Positions 33,352-43,139 of a stretch of 64,000 nt of DNA are shown in pieces. Below the pieces are notes generated by a model. That model did no database searches. It was given only the letters and a program-made list of their open reading frames with translations, and was not told where the DNA came from. This DNA comes from Asterias amurensis (lineage: Eukaryota; Echinodermata; Asteroidea; Forcipulatida; Asteriidae). The position numbers were made by a program, and so were the translations under genes. How positions within the stretch are numbered: the stretch's first letter is position 1; each line of letters opens with the position of its first letter. The DNA lies in assembly GCF_032118995.1 (NCBI RefSeq), contig NC_092666.1:7452501-7516500 (forward strand). The letters are read 5' to 3'.

Positions 33352-34985
33352 CATGGGCATTAATCCTGGGGGCTAAGGGACCTTGTCAAAACTCATCCTG
33401 GACAGCCAACGGACGGGCGCCCGTCCAGGACCAGGTTTCTGTCCCATGTTCAATTCCCTTGTAGTGATTACTTTATCGGACGGGCTATAGGACGAGCTCG
33501 CAGTGACTGGCCTTCACCAGAGATCATTTGTTTACAAACGGCAGAGTGTTTAGATTGCTATCTACTGGAAAACAAGCAGGGGGTCTCCCGAGGGCCAGAG
33601 TGCGGTTTCACACTGGGCTTCAATGACCTTGAGTATTTACTACAGACAAATTGGTCATATCTTAAGCTCTCTGTGCATTTCAATTTGTAACTTTTTAACA
33701 GGATGGGTTTCAACGTTTTTATTTCAGTCTGTGGACAAAATTGCAATTGTCTTTATTGTCTATGTTGTTCTTCTGCGTCAATAAAAGCTTATTTAATTAT
33801 TTGAGATCCTAGAGAATCAGTTTCAACATATCAACAAGAAAAGTTTTCGAACAAACGGGGTACCTTGTTTTATTAGAGTTTGGAACAATGAGACGGATCC
33901 GATTCTCGTATCTTTCACTATTAATGGTCAACTTAAACTTGAAGGCACTCGAATGTAATTGTGTTGCATCAACCCCCCAAAAAACTCAGTTCATTACAAA
34001 GTTTAAATCGGTCGGGGTGTTTTTAATTACAGTATATATACTTAATTTAACTCATTATCAACAAAAGGATAGAAGTTTTATGCACTTAAAATGTACGCAT
34101 TTTAAATAGATATCTTACAATGGTATTTTCAAAATTGTACGCAGTGATTATAAAATGTTAAAAAGCAAACGGTTCTTACGGTATATATTTCCTTAAAACA
34201 AAAGTCACAAACGTCAAATGATGAATTAGGATCAACACAATAAACAGTCAGTTTTATGTTTATGCGTGTTGGTGCCATTCAATCTAGTGGGACAACCCCT
34301 TTTAAAATCTTTAGATTAAAATCTAATTATTTGAGAAATCCATGTTATTAAACAGCACCTTTACAATGATGTATCCCTTTTGATGCATCGTGATTGAATA
34401 GAAATTATCCTGAAAGTAATTTAGACAATAAATAACCTTGGAACATCACCCCACAATCCAACAAGTTTAAAGTGTTAAGGTCCATTTTTGAAGGGTATAA
34501 ATCTTTGAAGGGAATTTCCTGTGTATGAACGGGTGGCCATGATTAGCATCCATGTGGTTATTTTTCAAGATGGTGGATAATTTCACCAATATTGCAATAA
34601 GTTTTCATTTGATGCTTTATATTTTTCATTGGTTTAATTTTTATAAACCTATACAATTTAGGAATGGAGAATAAAACACTGTTAACGGTTTACATGAGCT
34701 ATGCTAGTATAATCTTTCCTACAGTGACCTCCAAACAGTCAGTCCAGACTTGCCCCAAACCGCAAACCCCAGGTTTGTTTAGTTAGTGTTTAATGAGCCA
34801 GTGAAACCGCAGAGCGCTCAGTGGGGTGCCTTGGGTACTGTGTATCGGACGGGAATACACATTTCATCGTGTGGAACCTTGTTCCATATGAACTCCCATC
34901 CTGTGGCCCGTCCGACAAAAATGTGACATCGGACAACCTCGTCCTGTGGTGTGTCCAGGATGAGTTTTGACAAGACCCCTAAGGA
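33352..34985. mobile_element. Putative DNA transposon remnant with long inverted ends
   Basis: CTTGTCAAAACTCATCCTGG near 33380 reappears inverted as CCAGGATGAGTTTTGACAAG near 34955. Further inside, CGGACGGGC with AGGACGA and GCGGTTTCACACTGGGC also have inverted partners on the right (GCCCGTCCGACA, GCCAGTGAAACCGC). The arms span over 200 bp each. No transposase frame survives in the AT-rich middle, so it would be non-autonomous. The ends are not sharply defined. Confidence 0.5.
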
Positions 34986-35604
34986 TGACACAACTTTTTA
35001 GAAGGGTGGGGGACACTATATCAAACGTCCCCCTCTCAAAATTGACCGAAGATTGCACCACAGAGCATCTAAAATGCAGAATTTTCCCGTGCCTATAGAC
35101 GATGTGACCTCTGACATCACACGAAAACCATAACATAATTCGCGCGCATACTGCCAGGCAAAACCTTTGTGTTTTGGCAGCCAGCTAGAAAGTGTACGCA
35201 ATCTTACTGTGACTGCGCAACTCAGGTGCCCGGCGAAACATGACGTATAGAGTGTTTTGTCAACAGAGGGTGGTTTGAATGTAAACATGGTCACATCGTC
35301 TATAAGCGGGCCTGGACCCTATGCTGTTTGGCTTCTCACACAAATGCTCAAACATTATGATTGATGCCATTGACGGGACACAGGGTTTGGTCTTATACGG
35401 TGCAATACTTGAGTTTCAAGATAAAGACAAGTCATTAGATACGGCAAACATTTGAGTTTATGCCCTCCACCCTTCAAAAATGGGGGGGGGGGAGGGGGGA
35501 TAGTCCCTTCCACTGTTTCAAGGGGGAGGTGCAATTTTGTCAACGTTTGAGCAATAGTGTGAGAAGCCAAACAGCATCTAGGATCCATTTTTTTGTTTTG
35601 TGCA
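34986..35604. other. No gene recognised
   Basis: A minus-strand frame at 35016-35294 has no recognisable domain. A G-rich stretch lies at about 35480-35500. GGGGGACACTATATCAAACG near 35007 resembles GGGGCACAATATCAAATG near 33254, so the putative transposon may be flanked by a related direct repeat. Confidence 0.35.
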
Positions 35605-35727
35605 TTAATATCTCGCAACGACCGATTGAGCTCAGATTTTCACAGGTTTGTTATTTTAGGCATTTTGAGATACACCAAGTGAGAAGACTGGTCTTTGAAA
35701 ATTACCAATAGTGTGCAGAGTCTTTAG
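35605..35727. mobile_element. Family A element, right-end fragment
   Basis: Only the final ~120 bp survive: TATCTCGCAACGACCGATTG, GAGATACACCAAGTGAG and a decayed terminus CCAATAGTGTGCAGAGTC. Confidence 0.6.
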
Positions 35728-36130
35728 GCGAGCCCGGACTCATTTGCCCCCTACAACTTGTGTCATGTATGTAGATCCGTACTTGAAGATGCTGTTAACT
35801 CAAAAGGTTCTACTGCTGCTCACATTTTAAAGGCTTTGCTCTATTCCATTCTTTTTGCCTCTTGTTGACAGTTGCCCTAAGATTGCACCACAGAGCATCT
35901 AGAATGTGAACTGTTCCCAGGCCCTTAAACGGGCCCGACCCACGCCGTAAAGTTTTCACACGAGCATGCTTATAGATCCGCACATGAAGATGATGTTAAC
36001 CAAAAAGGTTATACAACTGCTGCTCACATTTAAAAGGCTTTATAAATGTTCTGTTCCATTCGTTTTGCCTATTGGCCTAAGTTTGCACCAGAGAATCTAG
36101 AATGCAAAGTTTTGCCCAGGCCGAAAAAGG
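35728..36130 (+). repeat. Two to three degenerate ~200-bp direct repeats
   Basis: TAGATCCG followed by ACTTGAAGATGCTGTTAAC occurs near 35773 and a variant near 35972. GATTGCACCACAGAGCATCT occurs at 35882, with decayed versions at 36080 and 36418. Non-coding. Confidence 0.5.
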
Positions 36131-36602
36131 TTTTGCGTTCCGCTTTATAGCATGCTCCATCTTTAATTGGTTTGCCCTACCAACAAGCCCCCACCCCCTT
36201 TATAGAATTTCCTGTCTTAATCCACCCTTGACGATGCTAGGAATGAACCGCCGTCTGAGCATTATATGTAGAAATAATTTGTATACGCAGCTATAATTGA
36301 ATTGGTTTTTAGCTAATAACCAGGATAGCAATTAAATGGTGCATCATTTGTCATAGCTCGAAATAGCCATTAAATTCCAAGATCTCAGATGGGGCACATC
36401 TTCCCTCAGACTCATAAGATTGCACTAGAGAGCATAAATGGCCTTAAAATTTTCCTGGGGCCCTTAAGCGAGGCGGGACCCCACGCCGTAGATGGTATGA
36501 CTAACGATGTTCCTCCCCCCATCTTTCAAGACAGATTGACGTCGATGCTAATGGTCACTCTAAACAAATTATAACATTATGAATGTTTTCTCATTTTCTC
36601 AG

Positions 36603-36679
36603 TTGCACAAAACCCAAGAGAGCAAAAGAGCTGAGCTGGAGAGTCAAATGAAGGATAACAGGAAGCGGAGGAAAACTCT
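36603..36679 (+). CDS. Candidate exon, charged coiled-coil-like segment
   Basis: Acceptor TTTTCTCAG and donor CTCT|GTAAGAG bracket a frame reading LHKTQESKRAELESQMKDNR, then KRRKT and two carried bases. It follows in phase from the exon at 32967. The exon candidate at 42880 begins with the one base needed to complete its last codon (CT+T, Leu). A basic, glutamine- and lysine-rich helical segment; family not recognised. Confidence 0.5.
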
Positions 36680-36733
36680 GTAAGAGACACTGTTTTTTTT
36701 CTTATTCAAGATTACATCTCAGCAACACCGTAC

Positions 36734-37111
36734 TTAAGGGTTTGGATACCTTTTGTACAACACAAAACTCAATGTCAACAGATATACATTAAACTATCCG
36801 GTTTGAAGATAATGGTGGTAGAAGGCTTCTAAAATATTACTTGCCTTGCTGAGGTTGTAAGTTTTGAGACATGAGTAAAAAAATATTATGAAAGTAGTTT
36901 TTGTTTCATGAAACAAAAGTGATCTTAGCATGTAAAACGTATTTACGCTACTCTCCTGAAAACCTTGCTGTTTGATTTTGCCTTTTGTTTTCTTCGCAAA
37001 ACTTTAAAACTAATGTTGCTAAAATTGTATAGTACATGTACATCATTCACAGTGCATAGGGATTTATGTAATGGGCAAAATTGTTATACAAAAGGTACCA
37101 AAACCCTTTAA
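36734..37111. mobile_element. Family D TTAA foldback element
   Basis: TTAA plus GGGTTTGGATACCTTTTGTA at the left, TACAAAAGGTACCAAAACCC plus TTTAA at the right. The GGG/CCC ends next to TTAA are the closest of the four families to classic piggyBac termini. Non-coding. Confidence 0.85.
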
Positions 37112-37199
37112 AGATACAACTTTGTACTTGTTTTTGAGATCGTCATTCCTTTTATCGATTGTCCCTGAATGAGAATGCATTTATTAACTCAACCATTTC

Positions 37200-37385
37200 T
37201 GGGTTTATAATTTGTTTTTAACCTTTACACTGATGTGTTTTAACCACTGTACCCTGTGAAAACAAATATAGTATGCAAATCACTCGAGTGGGATTTGAAC
37301 GCGCGACCTTTGCATTGCTAAAGCAGATGTCCTACAACTAGACCACCGAGCTAGCCCGATGGCTAGAGGCAGCTCAAATCCTGGG
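37200..37385 (-). mobile_element. tRNA-derived SINE, same family as 5195-5425
   Basis: Minus strand: TAGCTCGGTGGTCTAGTTG (A box region), GCGTTCAAATCCCACTCG (B box), then a body with a TTAAAACACATCAGTG motif also seen at 5195-5425. The tRNA part is diverged and embedded in SINE body, so it is not called as a tRNA gene. Confidence 0.7.
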
Positions 37386-37559
37386 TTTAAAAAACTGACT
37401 GACCCATAACCCTATTAACAATAAATAATTGTAGTGCCAGTAGTAAAAATTCTTTTTGTTACTGTCCAAATTGCTTGTATTAGAAATGTAAAGTTATTGT
37501 GTAATGTTTATTTTCATCTGCAGCACGCAGCAGCGCTGGAGTGGGAGTGAAAAGATCAC

Positions 37560-37990
37560 CTTTTGTCACAACAGTGGAGTCAGTGCTACTATACGGAGAT
37601 GAGACCTAGACCCTAACCACCAGGATGGAGAAGTCTCTGGATGGTTGCTACACCAGGATGCAGCGTATGACCCTAAACATCCCCTGGCAAGACCACATGA
37701 GAAACTCCAATCTGTATGCTGGCTGGCCAAAGGCTACAGAGAAGATCCGTGAACGCCGCCTCAAGCTTGCTCGGCACTGTGTCCGCCACTCAGAGCTTGC
37801 CCCTTGCCCAATCATCCTCTGAGAGCCCACCCAAGGCAAGGCTTCTCGTGGGAGAAGATGACTCTCCTACCTAGACACACTGAAATGAGACATCGGCTTG
37901 ACCAGCGCTGAAGAACTACGCTCCTTCATGCTGGACCGGAACATCTGGAGAAAAATCACTGAGCAGGCTCGAGCCTCTAGATGGCGCTTG
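37560..37990 (+). pseudogene. RTE-clade LINE, C-terminal fragment
   Basis: Frames joined across stops read ESVLLYGDET, then MEKSLDGCYTRMQRMTLNIP, WQDHMRNSNLYAGWPKATEK, and later RSFMLDRNIWRKI. This is the post-RT region typical of RTE-type elements (the YG.ET block and the LDGCYTRMLR-like block). Stops at about 37600, 37820 and 37887 show it is dead. Confidence 0.8.
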
Positions 37991-38108
37991 ACTTGATTGA
38001 TTGGGAGTATGATTCAAACTGCGAACAGCTCATCAGGCCTCATCCAAAACACCTGTAATCATAGTCTATAGTGATGGTACCCAAGCCCATCAAGAGAGCC
38101 CCATAGTC

Positions 38109-38469
38109 TGCCGACCAGAACACCAATGGGAATCTTGAGGTTCAGGTGGTCACCAAGCAAAATCCTAAGGAGAGGTCAGATAAGACTGGTGAGGTCCACC
38201 ATTTTGAAGTCCAGTCGCTCAGACGACGTCATTTTTGTCACAGTGATGAATTTGGTAATGCTTCACCAAAGTCAGTCGGTTCAGAGCCTCCATCGCCAAC
38301 ACGATCAACGGAGAAATCTCCAAGAAAAGATGCTGTCATCCCATCACCTTGGGGTTCACCACAGAAATCCCAAGGTGATGAGCTCTCTGCAGCGTTTCCT
38401 GGTCATCACACCAGAAGCATCAGCCATAAGAAAGTACCGGAAGAAGGCGTCAATCCCGAAGTTTTTTAA
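38109..38469 (+). CDS. Unassigned Ser/Pro-rich frame, possible terminal exon
   Basis: An open frame of about 120 codons with acidic, basic and SP-rich segments (SPKSVGSEPPSPTRSTEKSP) ends in TAA at 38467-38469. It is also open upstream to an in-frame TAG at 38106, which may instead be the AG of a splice acceptor (CCCATAG). ATTAAA near 38557 could be a poly(A) signal. Composition is coding-like and non-repetitive. It may be a real last exon or a processed-gene fragment. Family not recognised. Confidence 0.35.
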
Positions 38470-38595
38470 ACAGGTTTTATTGTTTTGTTATCCTTGAGTT
38501 TTATACATATTAACTGCAACAATGACGCTACAGTTGTACCAGTTGCTTTTAAATGTATTAAACCACCTCAGATGTATAATTATTTAACTTGGCTT

Positions 38596-38752
38596 TTAAG
38601 ACACTGGACACTATTGGTAATTGTCAAACACTAGTCTTCACAGTTGGTGTATCTCAACATATGCACAAAATAACAAACCTGAGAAAATTTGAGCTCACAA
38701 AGTTTTATACTATCACCCTCTCCCCATTACTCATAATCAACTGGTATGCAGT
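38596..38752. mobile_element. Family A element, internally deleted
   Basis: The left end ACACTGGACACTATTGGTAA runs to GAGCTCA, then jumps to AAAGTTTTATACTATC of the right half. The GAGGTCTC core and the right terminus are gone. Confidence 0.65.
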
Positions 38753-38913
38753 GCTAACCCCTAAATGAATTAGCACCGTGGACTTGTTAATGCCTTTATC
38801 AAATTATGTGACAGGATGCCATACACAAAGCAAACCCTTTCCATGTTATATGGGATAGTAGGGTTTGTATAAAAAGCAAAACTTATAACAAGGAACAAAG
38901 TTAACTTACTGTT

Positions 38914-39262
38914 TTAAAGGCACTGTACACATTTGGTAATTACTCAAAATAGGCCTTTATTAGCATAAAACATTGTTTGGTAACGAGCAACGGAAGACTG
39001 TTGATAGTATAAAACATTGTGAGAAACGACTTCCTATAAAGAGATAATTTCTCACTAAAATAATATATATAAAAATTGGCCAGAAGCACACTATTTTATA
39101 CAACAAGGGTGATTTTTTCTTTCATCAGTTTCTTGCAACTTCAATGAACAGTTGAGTCCAAATTTCCACATTCTTGTTTCTTTATGCATATATGTTCGGA
39201 TACACCGAGTAAGAATACTGGTCTTTGACAAAAACCAAACGTGTTCAGTCCTTATTGTTTTT
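38914..39262. mobile_element. Family A TTAA foldback element, diverged
   Basis: Starts TTAAAGGCACTGTACACATT and ends at a decayed CCAAACGTGTTCAGTCC. The core is altered. Confidence 0.7.
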
Positions 39263-40156
39263 TTTTTTAAATTAAGATGCGTACTGCCTGTGATAGTATT
39301 AACAAACCATGCAATGTACTTGTACAGTAGCATTAACATCAGTGCCCAATTTCATATAGCTACTTTTAGCAAGCACAAACCATAGAGTTATATATAAGAA
39401 CTAGAGCGCGCACTGACCTATATACGCGCCCCGGTATGCGAGCAGGCGGCCATTTTTTAAGTTGACAACACAGCTATCTCACAGCGTGTGTTTGTGCGGC
39501 CATTTTGTAAGTTGAACAAACAGCATCGCGTGAGTGTGAGTGTAGTGCTCTGAAAACCTGTTGTTTCCAGTCCGCCGTTTCGAAAATACCAGGGTCTTTT
39601 CGAAACGCAGGTATTTTTACAGGTCAGGATCCAAAAGTACTTAAAGTCTGCTATATCCATTCGCCGTTTCTAAAACGCCCAGATAATTCGAACCCTGATG
39701 TTGTAGCGCCACCAACTGGCGGTGTATTCCTCGGCTGCTGAAACGGCGGAGATCCTGAAACTGGTCCGTGAACTGGACCACACAGCCGGTGTGTATTTTC
39801 ATAATTGTAAGGGCCTACAATAAGTATTCTGGCAAGGGAAGATCTATTAAGGTATGTTATGGAAAACCAAAGCAAAATTATTTATTTTGGTAGCGTACCT
39901 TACTCCAGTCATCAGTGTTCAAACAAGAGTACTTCTTTTATTGACTCGAAATTGCCCAACTTTAACTTGCATATTCCTTTGTAAAGTACATTACTTACCA
40001 ATGCATAGTACACAGTACATGTGTACATCATAAGACATGTGCAATATTACCAGATACAGTACTTCTGCAGTATTATCTAACCAGCACCAATAAAATGCCT
40101 AAAAACTTTACAAATGGTCACTCAGGATTATGTTACACTTTAAAAAAAGGTCGGAA
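39263..40156. other. No recognised gene
   Basis: Contains an imperfect duplication (GCGGCCATTTT ... AAGTTGA) at 39446-39520 and a CpG-containing patch with GCCGTTTC repeated at 39575-39680. Minus-strand frames of 67-74 codons have no recognisable domain. Confidence 0.4.
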
Positions 40157-40280
40157 AAGTTTCCGTATGGCGCCACCACTTTTTCATTCGAAATAAAATA
40201 ATATAGTATCTAATTTACCTGATTGATATATCCCTTTTTGTAAAAATGAGTGAAAAGGTGGTGGCGCCATACGGAAAGTT
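40157..40280. mobile_element. Family F foldback element
   Basis: TTTCCGTATGGCGCCACCAC at the left and GTGGTGGCGCCATACGGAAA at the right are exact inverses around a 60-bp AT-rich loop. Small non-autonomous element; no TTAA flanks seen. Confidence 0.85.
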
Positions 40281-40383
40281 ATCCAAATGGTCAGATTTAG
40301 CGGAACTTGAGTGTAGTAGGCAACAAAATAGTTTGTTAATTCGGTTCACAATTACTGACTGAGCATTTTGATTGACACCAGTA

Positions 40384-40773
40384 TTAAAGGAACACGTTGC
40401 CTTGGATCGGACGAGTTGGTCAAAACAAAAGCGTTTGTAACCGTTTTTTATAAAATGCATATGGTTGGAAAGATGTTTTAAAAGTAGAATACAATGATCC
40501 ACACAAGTTTGCCTCGAAATTGCGTGGTTTTCCTTCTACTATGCGAACTAACATGGTCGGCCATTTATGGGAGTCAAAATTTTGACCCCCATAAATGGCC
40601 GACGTGTTAGTCGACGAGGTAAAAGGAAAACCACGCAATTTCGAGGCATGTTTGTGTGGATCATTGTATTCTACTTTTACAACATCTTTCTACCCATTCG
40701 CATTTTACAAAAAACGGTTACAAACGCTTTTCAAAGACCAACTCGACCGATCCAAGGCAACGTGTTCCTTTAA
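40384..40773. mobile_element. Family B TTAA foldback element, complete
   Basis: TTAA plus AGGAACACGTTGCCTTGG at the left, CCAAGGCAACGTGTTCCT plus TTAA at the right. The arms pair almost throughout, meeting at CCCCCATAAATGGCC. Mirror frames on both strands are palindrome artefacts. Confidence 0.9.
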
Positions 40774-40849
40774 TGTTGCACTATGTCTATGAGTATGATT
40801 GAATGATGATGATGTTGTTTTGCAGAATTATTATGGGCACCTGAGTGGC

Positions 40850-41233
40850 TGAAAGGCAGTGGACACTGTTGGTAATTGTCAAAGACTAGTCCCCACAGTT
40901 AGTGTATCTCAACATATGCATAAAATAACAAACCTGTGAAAATTTGAGCTCAATTGGTCATTGAACTTGCGAGATAATGAAAAAAAAAAACAACCTTGTC
41001 ACACGAAGTTGTGTGCGTTTAGATGGTTGATTTCGAGACCTCCAGTTCTAAATCTGAGGTCTCGAAATCAAATTCGTGGAAAATTACTTCTTGCTCGAAA
41101 ACTATGGCACTTCAGAGGGAGCCGTTTCTCAAAATGTTTTTTACCATTAACCTCTCCCCATTACTCCGTACCAAGTAAGGTTTTGTGCTAATTATGTTTT
41201 TGAGTAACTACCAATAGTGTCCACTGCCTTTAA
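40850..41233. mobile_element. Family A foldback element
   Basis: Left end GAAAGGCAGTGGACACTGTT (TTAA lost), right end CCAATAGTGTCCACTGCCT plus TTAA, with full interior. Confidence 0.85.
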
Positions 41234-41813
41234 AGTCAAATTTGAAAAGTGGCAAAAGCCCATTCACCCAATTCCAGAACCTTGGGAACTAGCACTTAAG
41301 CATCACATACTAGTTGCGATACGTAACTCTCCTCCCGACGGCCGCCAGGCCATAGGGTTACGAGATTCTTTTGATCGGAAACAGTTGATCTGGTCCAACA
41401 CATACAATTTCGACAGCTAGTCACCAGATTTGCCCCATCTTTACCACTTTCAAAAATCATGACACAAATTCTGAGGGTATGAACTTAATCCGCAATGTCT
41501 AATGCAGCCTTCCATAATACTCAAAACACCATTTAGAATATTTTTCGAAGAACAATGGACAAAAACTTACAGATCCTGGAGCGATTCCCAGGTTCATATT
41601 TTGAACCTGTCGCATCAAACGCATTATTTTGTTGATGGGCTAAATGGGCTAAACCATTCTGTAAAATGGTTCCTGACCATTGAAAGTAAAAGTTAAACTT
41701 TTTTTCGTTGGAGCAGGTGATACTCTTTGAAATACCATTCACTCAAACAAATCTATTTTTTTATGTTTGGGGCCAAACATCTGACATAGCATCTTTTAGC
41801 CGCTCAAGTGCCC
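41234..41813. other. No recognised feature
   Basis: Between two oppositely oriented family A elements. Frames of about 65 codons without recognisable domains. Confidence 0.4.
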
Positions 41814-42209
41814 TTAAAGGCAGTCGGACACTGTTGGTAATTACTCAAAATAATGTTCAGCACAAATCTTTTCTTGGTGACGAGTAGTAGGGAGAGGTTG
41901 ATGGTATAAAACATTGTGAGAAACGGCTCCCTCTGAAGTGCCATAGTTTTCGAGAAAGAAGTAATTTTCCATGAATTTGATTTCGATACCTCAGATTTAG
42001 AACTTGAGGTCTCAAAATCGACCATCTAACATGTCCTAACGCACACAACTTCGTGTGACAAGGGTGTTTTTTCTTTCATTATTATCTTGCAACTTTGATG
42101 ACTGATTGAGCTCAAATTTTCACAGGTTAGTTATTTTATACATGTGTTGAGGTACACCAACTGTGGAGGCTAGTCTTTGATAATTACCAACAGTGTCCAC
42201 TGCCTTTAA
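41814..42209. mobile_element. Family A TTAA foldback element, opposite orientation
   Basis: TTAA at both ends. The interior is inverted relative to 40850-41233, so GAGGTCTC and the TTCGTGTGACAAGGGTG landmark read the other way. Termini AGGCAGTCGGACACTG and CAGTGTCCACTGCCT. Confidence 0.88.
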
Positions 42210-42879
42210 ATCCTGTGAATTGAGTCAACCAATTATTTTATTGCATACTAATTCAGGTTCCAATAAATCTGACCATTTGTAAGTAGTTAAATACTTTGTT
42301 AGTGCAGTTTAGTTATTTTAGTGAGTTTTATTGTGTCCATATTATTTAGTGATTTATGGTTGTACATTTACTCTTTTTCGATGTGCTTTTTACATACATC
42401 TAGGCCTAAATCCCATGCCATACTCAAAATTCATCAAGAGGGACTAATACAATACATCAGGCCTGTATGCTATTGCTTCGTTTTTGAAAGGGCAAGCGCA
42501 CCAAGGCATTTTCTCTTGGGAAAAGGGGAGGAAATTATAAATTTGCACTGGAGCATTTCAAGGGCACCAAGGCAATGACCAGGGGCCAGGGAGGCAATCG
42601 CCTTTGGTGCCACAGTGAAGTATCATACATCTAGGCCTAAATCACATGCCATAGATTAGTCCAAATTCATCATGACAGACCAATACAATACTACATGTAA
42701 ATAGCTTCATACATGTTTTACTGTTAGTTCATGTCAGCGCTATGACAGAATTAGTCTTTAAACAATCTAGTAATCTGCAAAAATAAATTAACTGATTTTT
42801 GTCTGTCTTTCTTCTTACATAATTTACAAGCTAGATCCCAGTGTAGCCGTTAACATCCCAATGTCAACACGCACACAAG
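42210..42879. repeat. Spacer with a two-copy direct repeat
   Basis: ACATCTAGGCCTAAATC plus CATGCCATA occurs near 42397 and 42629, each followed by an AATTCATCA...CAATACAATAC stretch; offset about 233 bp. Otherwise no feature until the candidate exon. Confidence 0.5.
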
Positions 42880-43092
42880 TAAACTTTCAAGACGTTTTCC
42901 TAAGCCCAAGACAAAACAGGTGTCAAGGACATCCCTGTGTAGGAAGAAGCATTCTTCGCCCAGGTCCGGTGAGAAGGTGGCTCGAAGTAGGGAGACGTCT
43001 CACAGTCGGGATTGAGAATCGACAAAATTGGAGGAAAATACACCCTGCAGAAGAATGGATACAATGAGATTGCTGTTGTGGCTGAGTGTGAG
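42880..43092 (+). CDS. Candidate exon of the ERCC6L2-like gene, with internal frameshift
   Basis: Acceptor GCACACAAG and donor GAG|GTAACT. The 5' part reads, in phase with the exon at 36603, KLSRRFPKPKTKQVSRTSLC and on to a stop at 43013. The 3' part is open in another frame (GGKYTLQKNGYNEIAVVAEC) and ends in phase 0, matching the exon at 52127. A one- or two-base indel near 43005 would join them. Alternatively only the 3' part (from an AG near 42990) is exon. No domain is recognised in the basic 5' part. Confidence 0.4.
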
Positions 43093-43139
43093 GTAACTTT
43101 TACAAGATTCAAATCCATCAAAGTCAACAATCGAGCAAA

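Noticed and set aside
37250-37372. Possible tRNA gene on the minus strand
   Set aside because: A and B boxes are present but the acceptor and anticodon arms are not intact and the sequence continues into the SINE body shared with 5195-5425.
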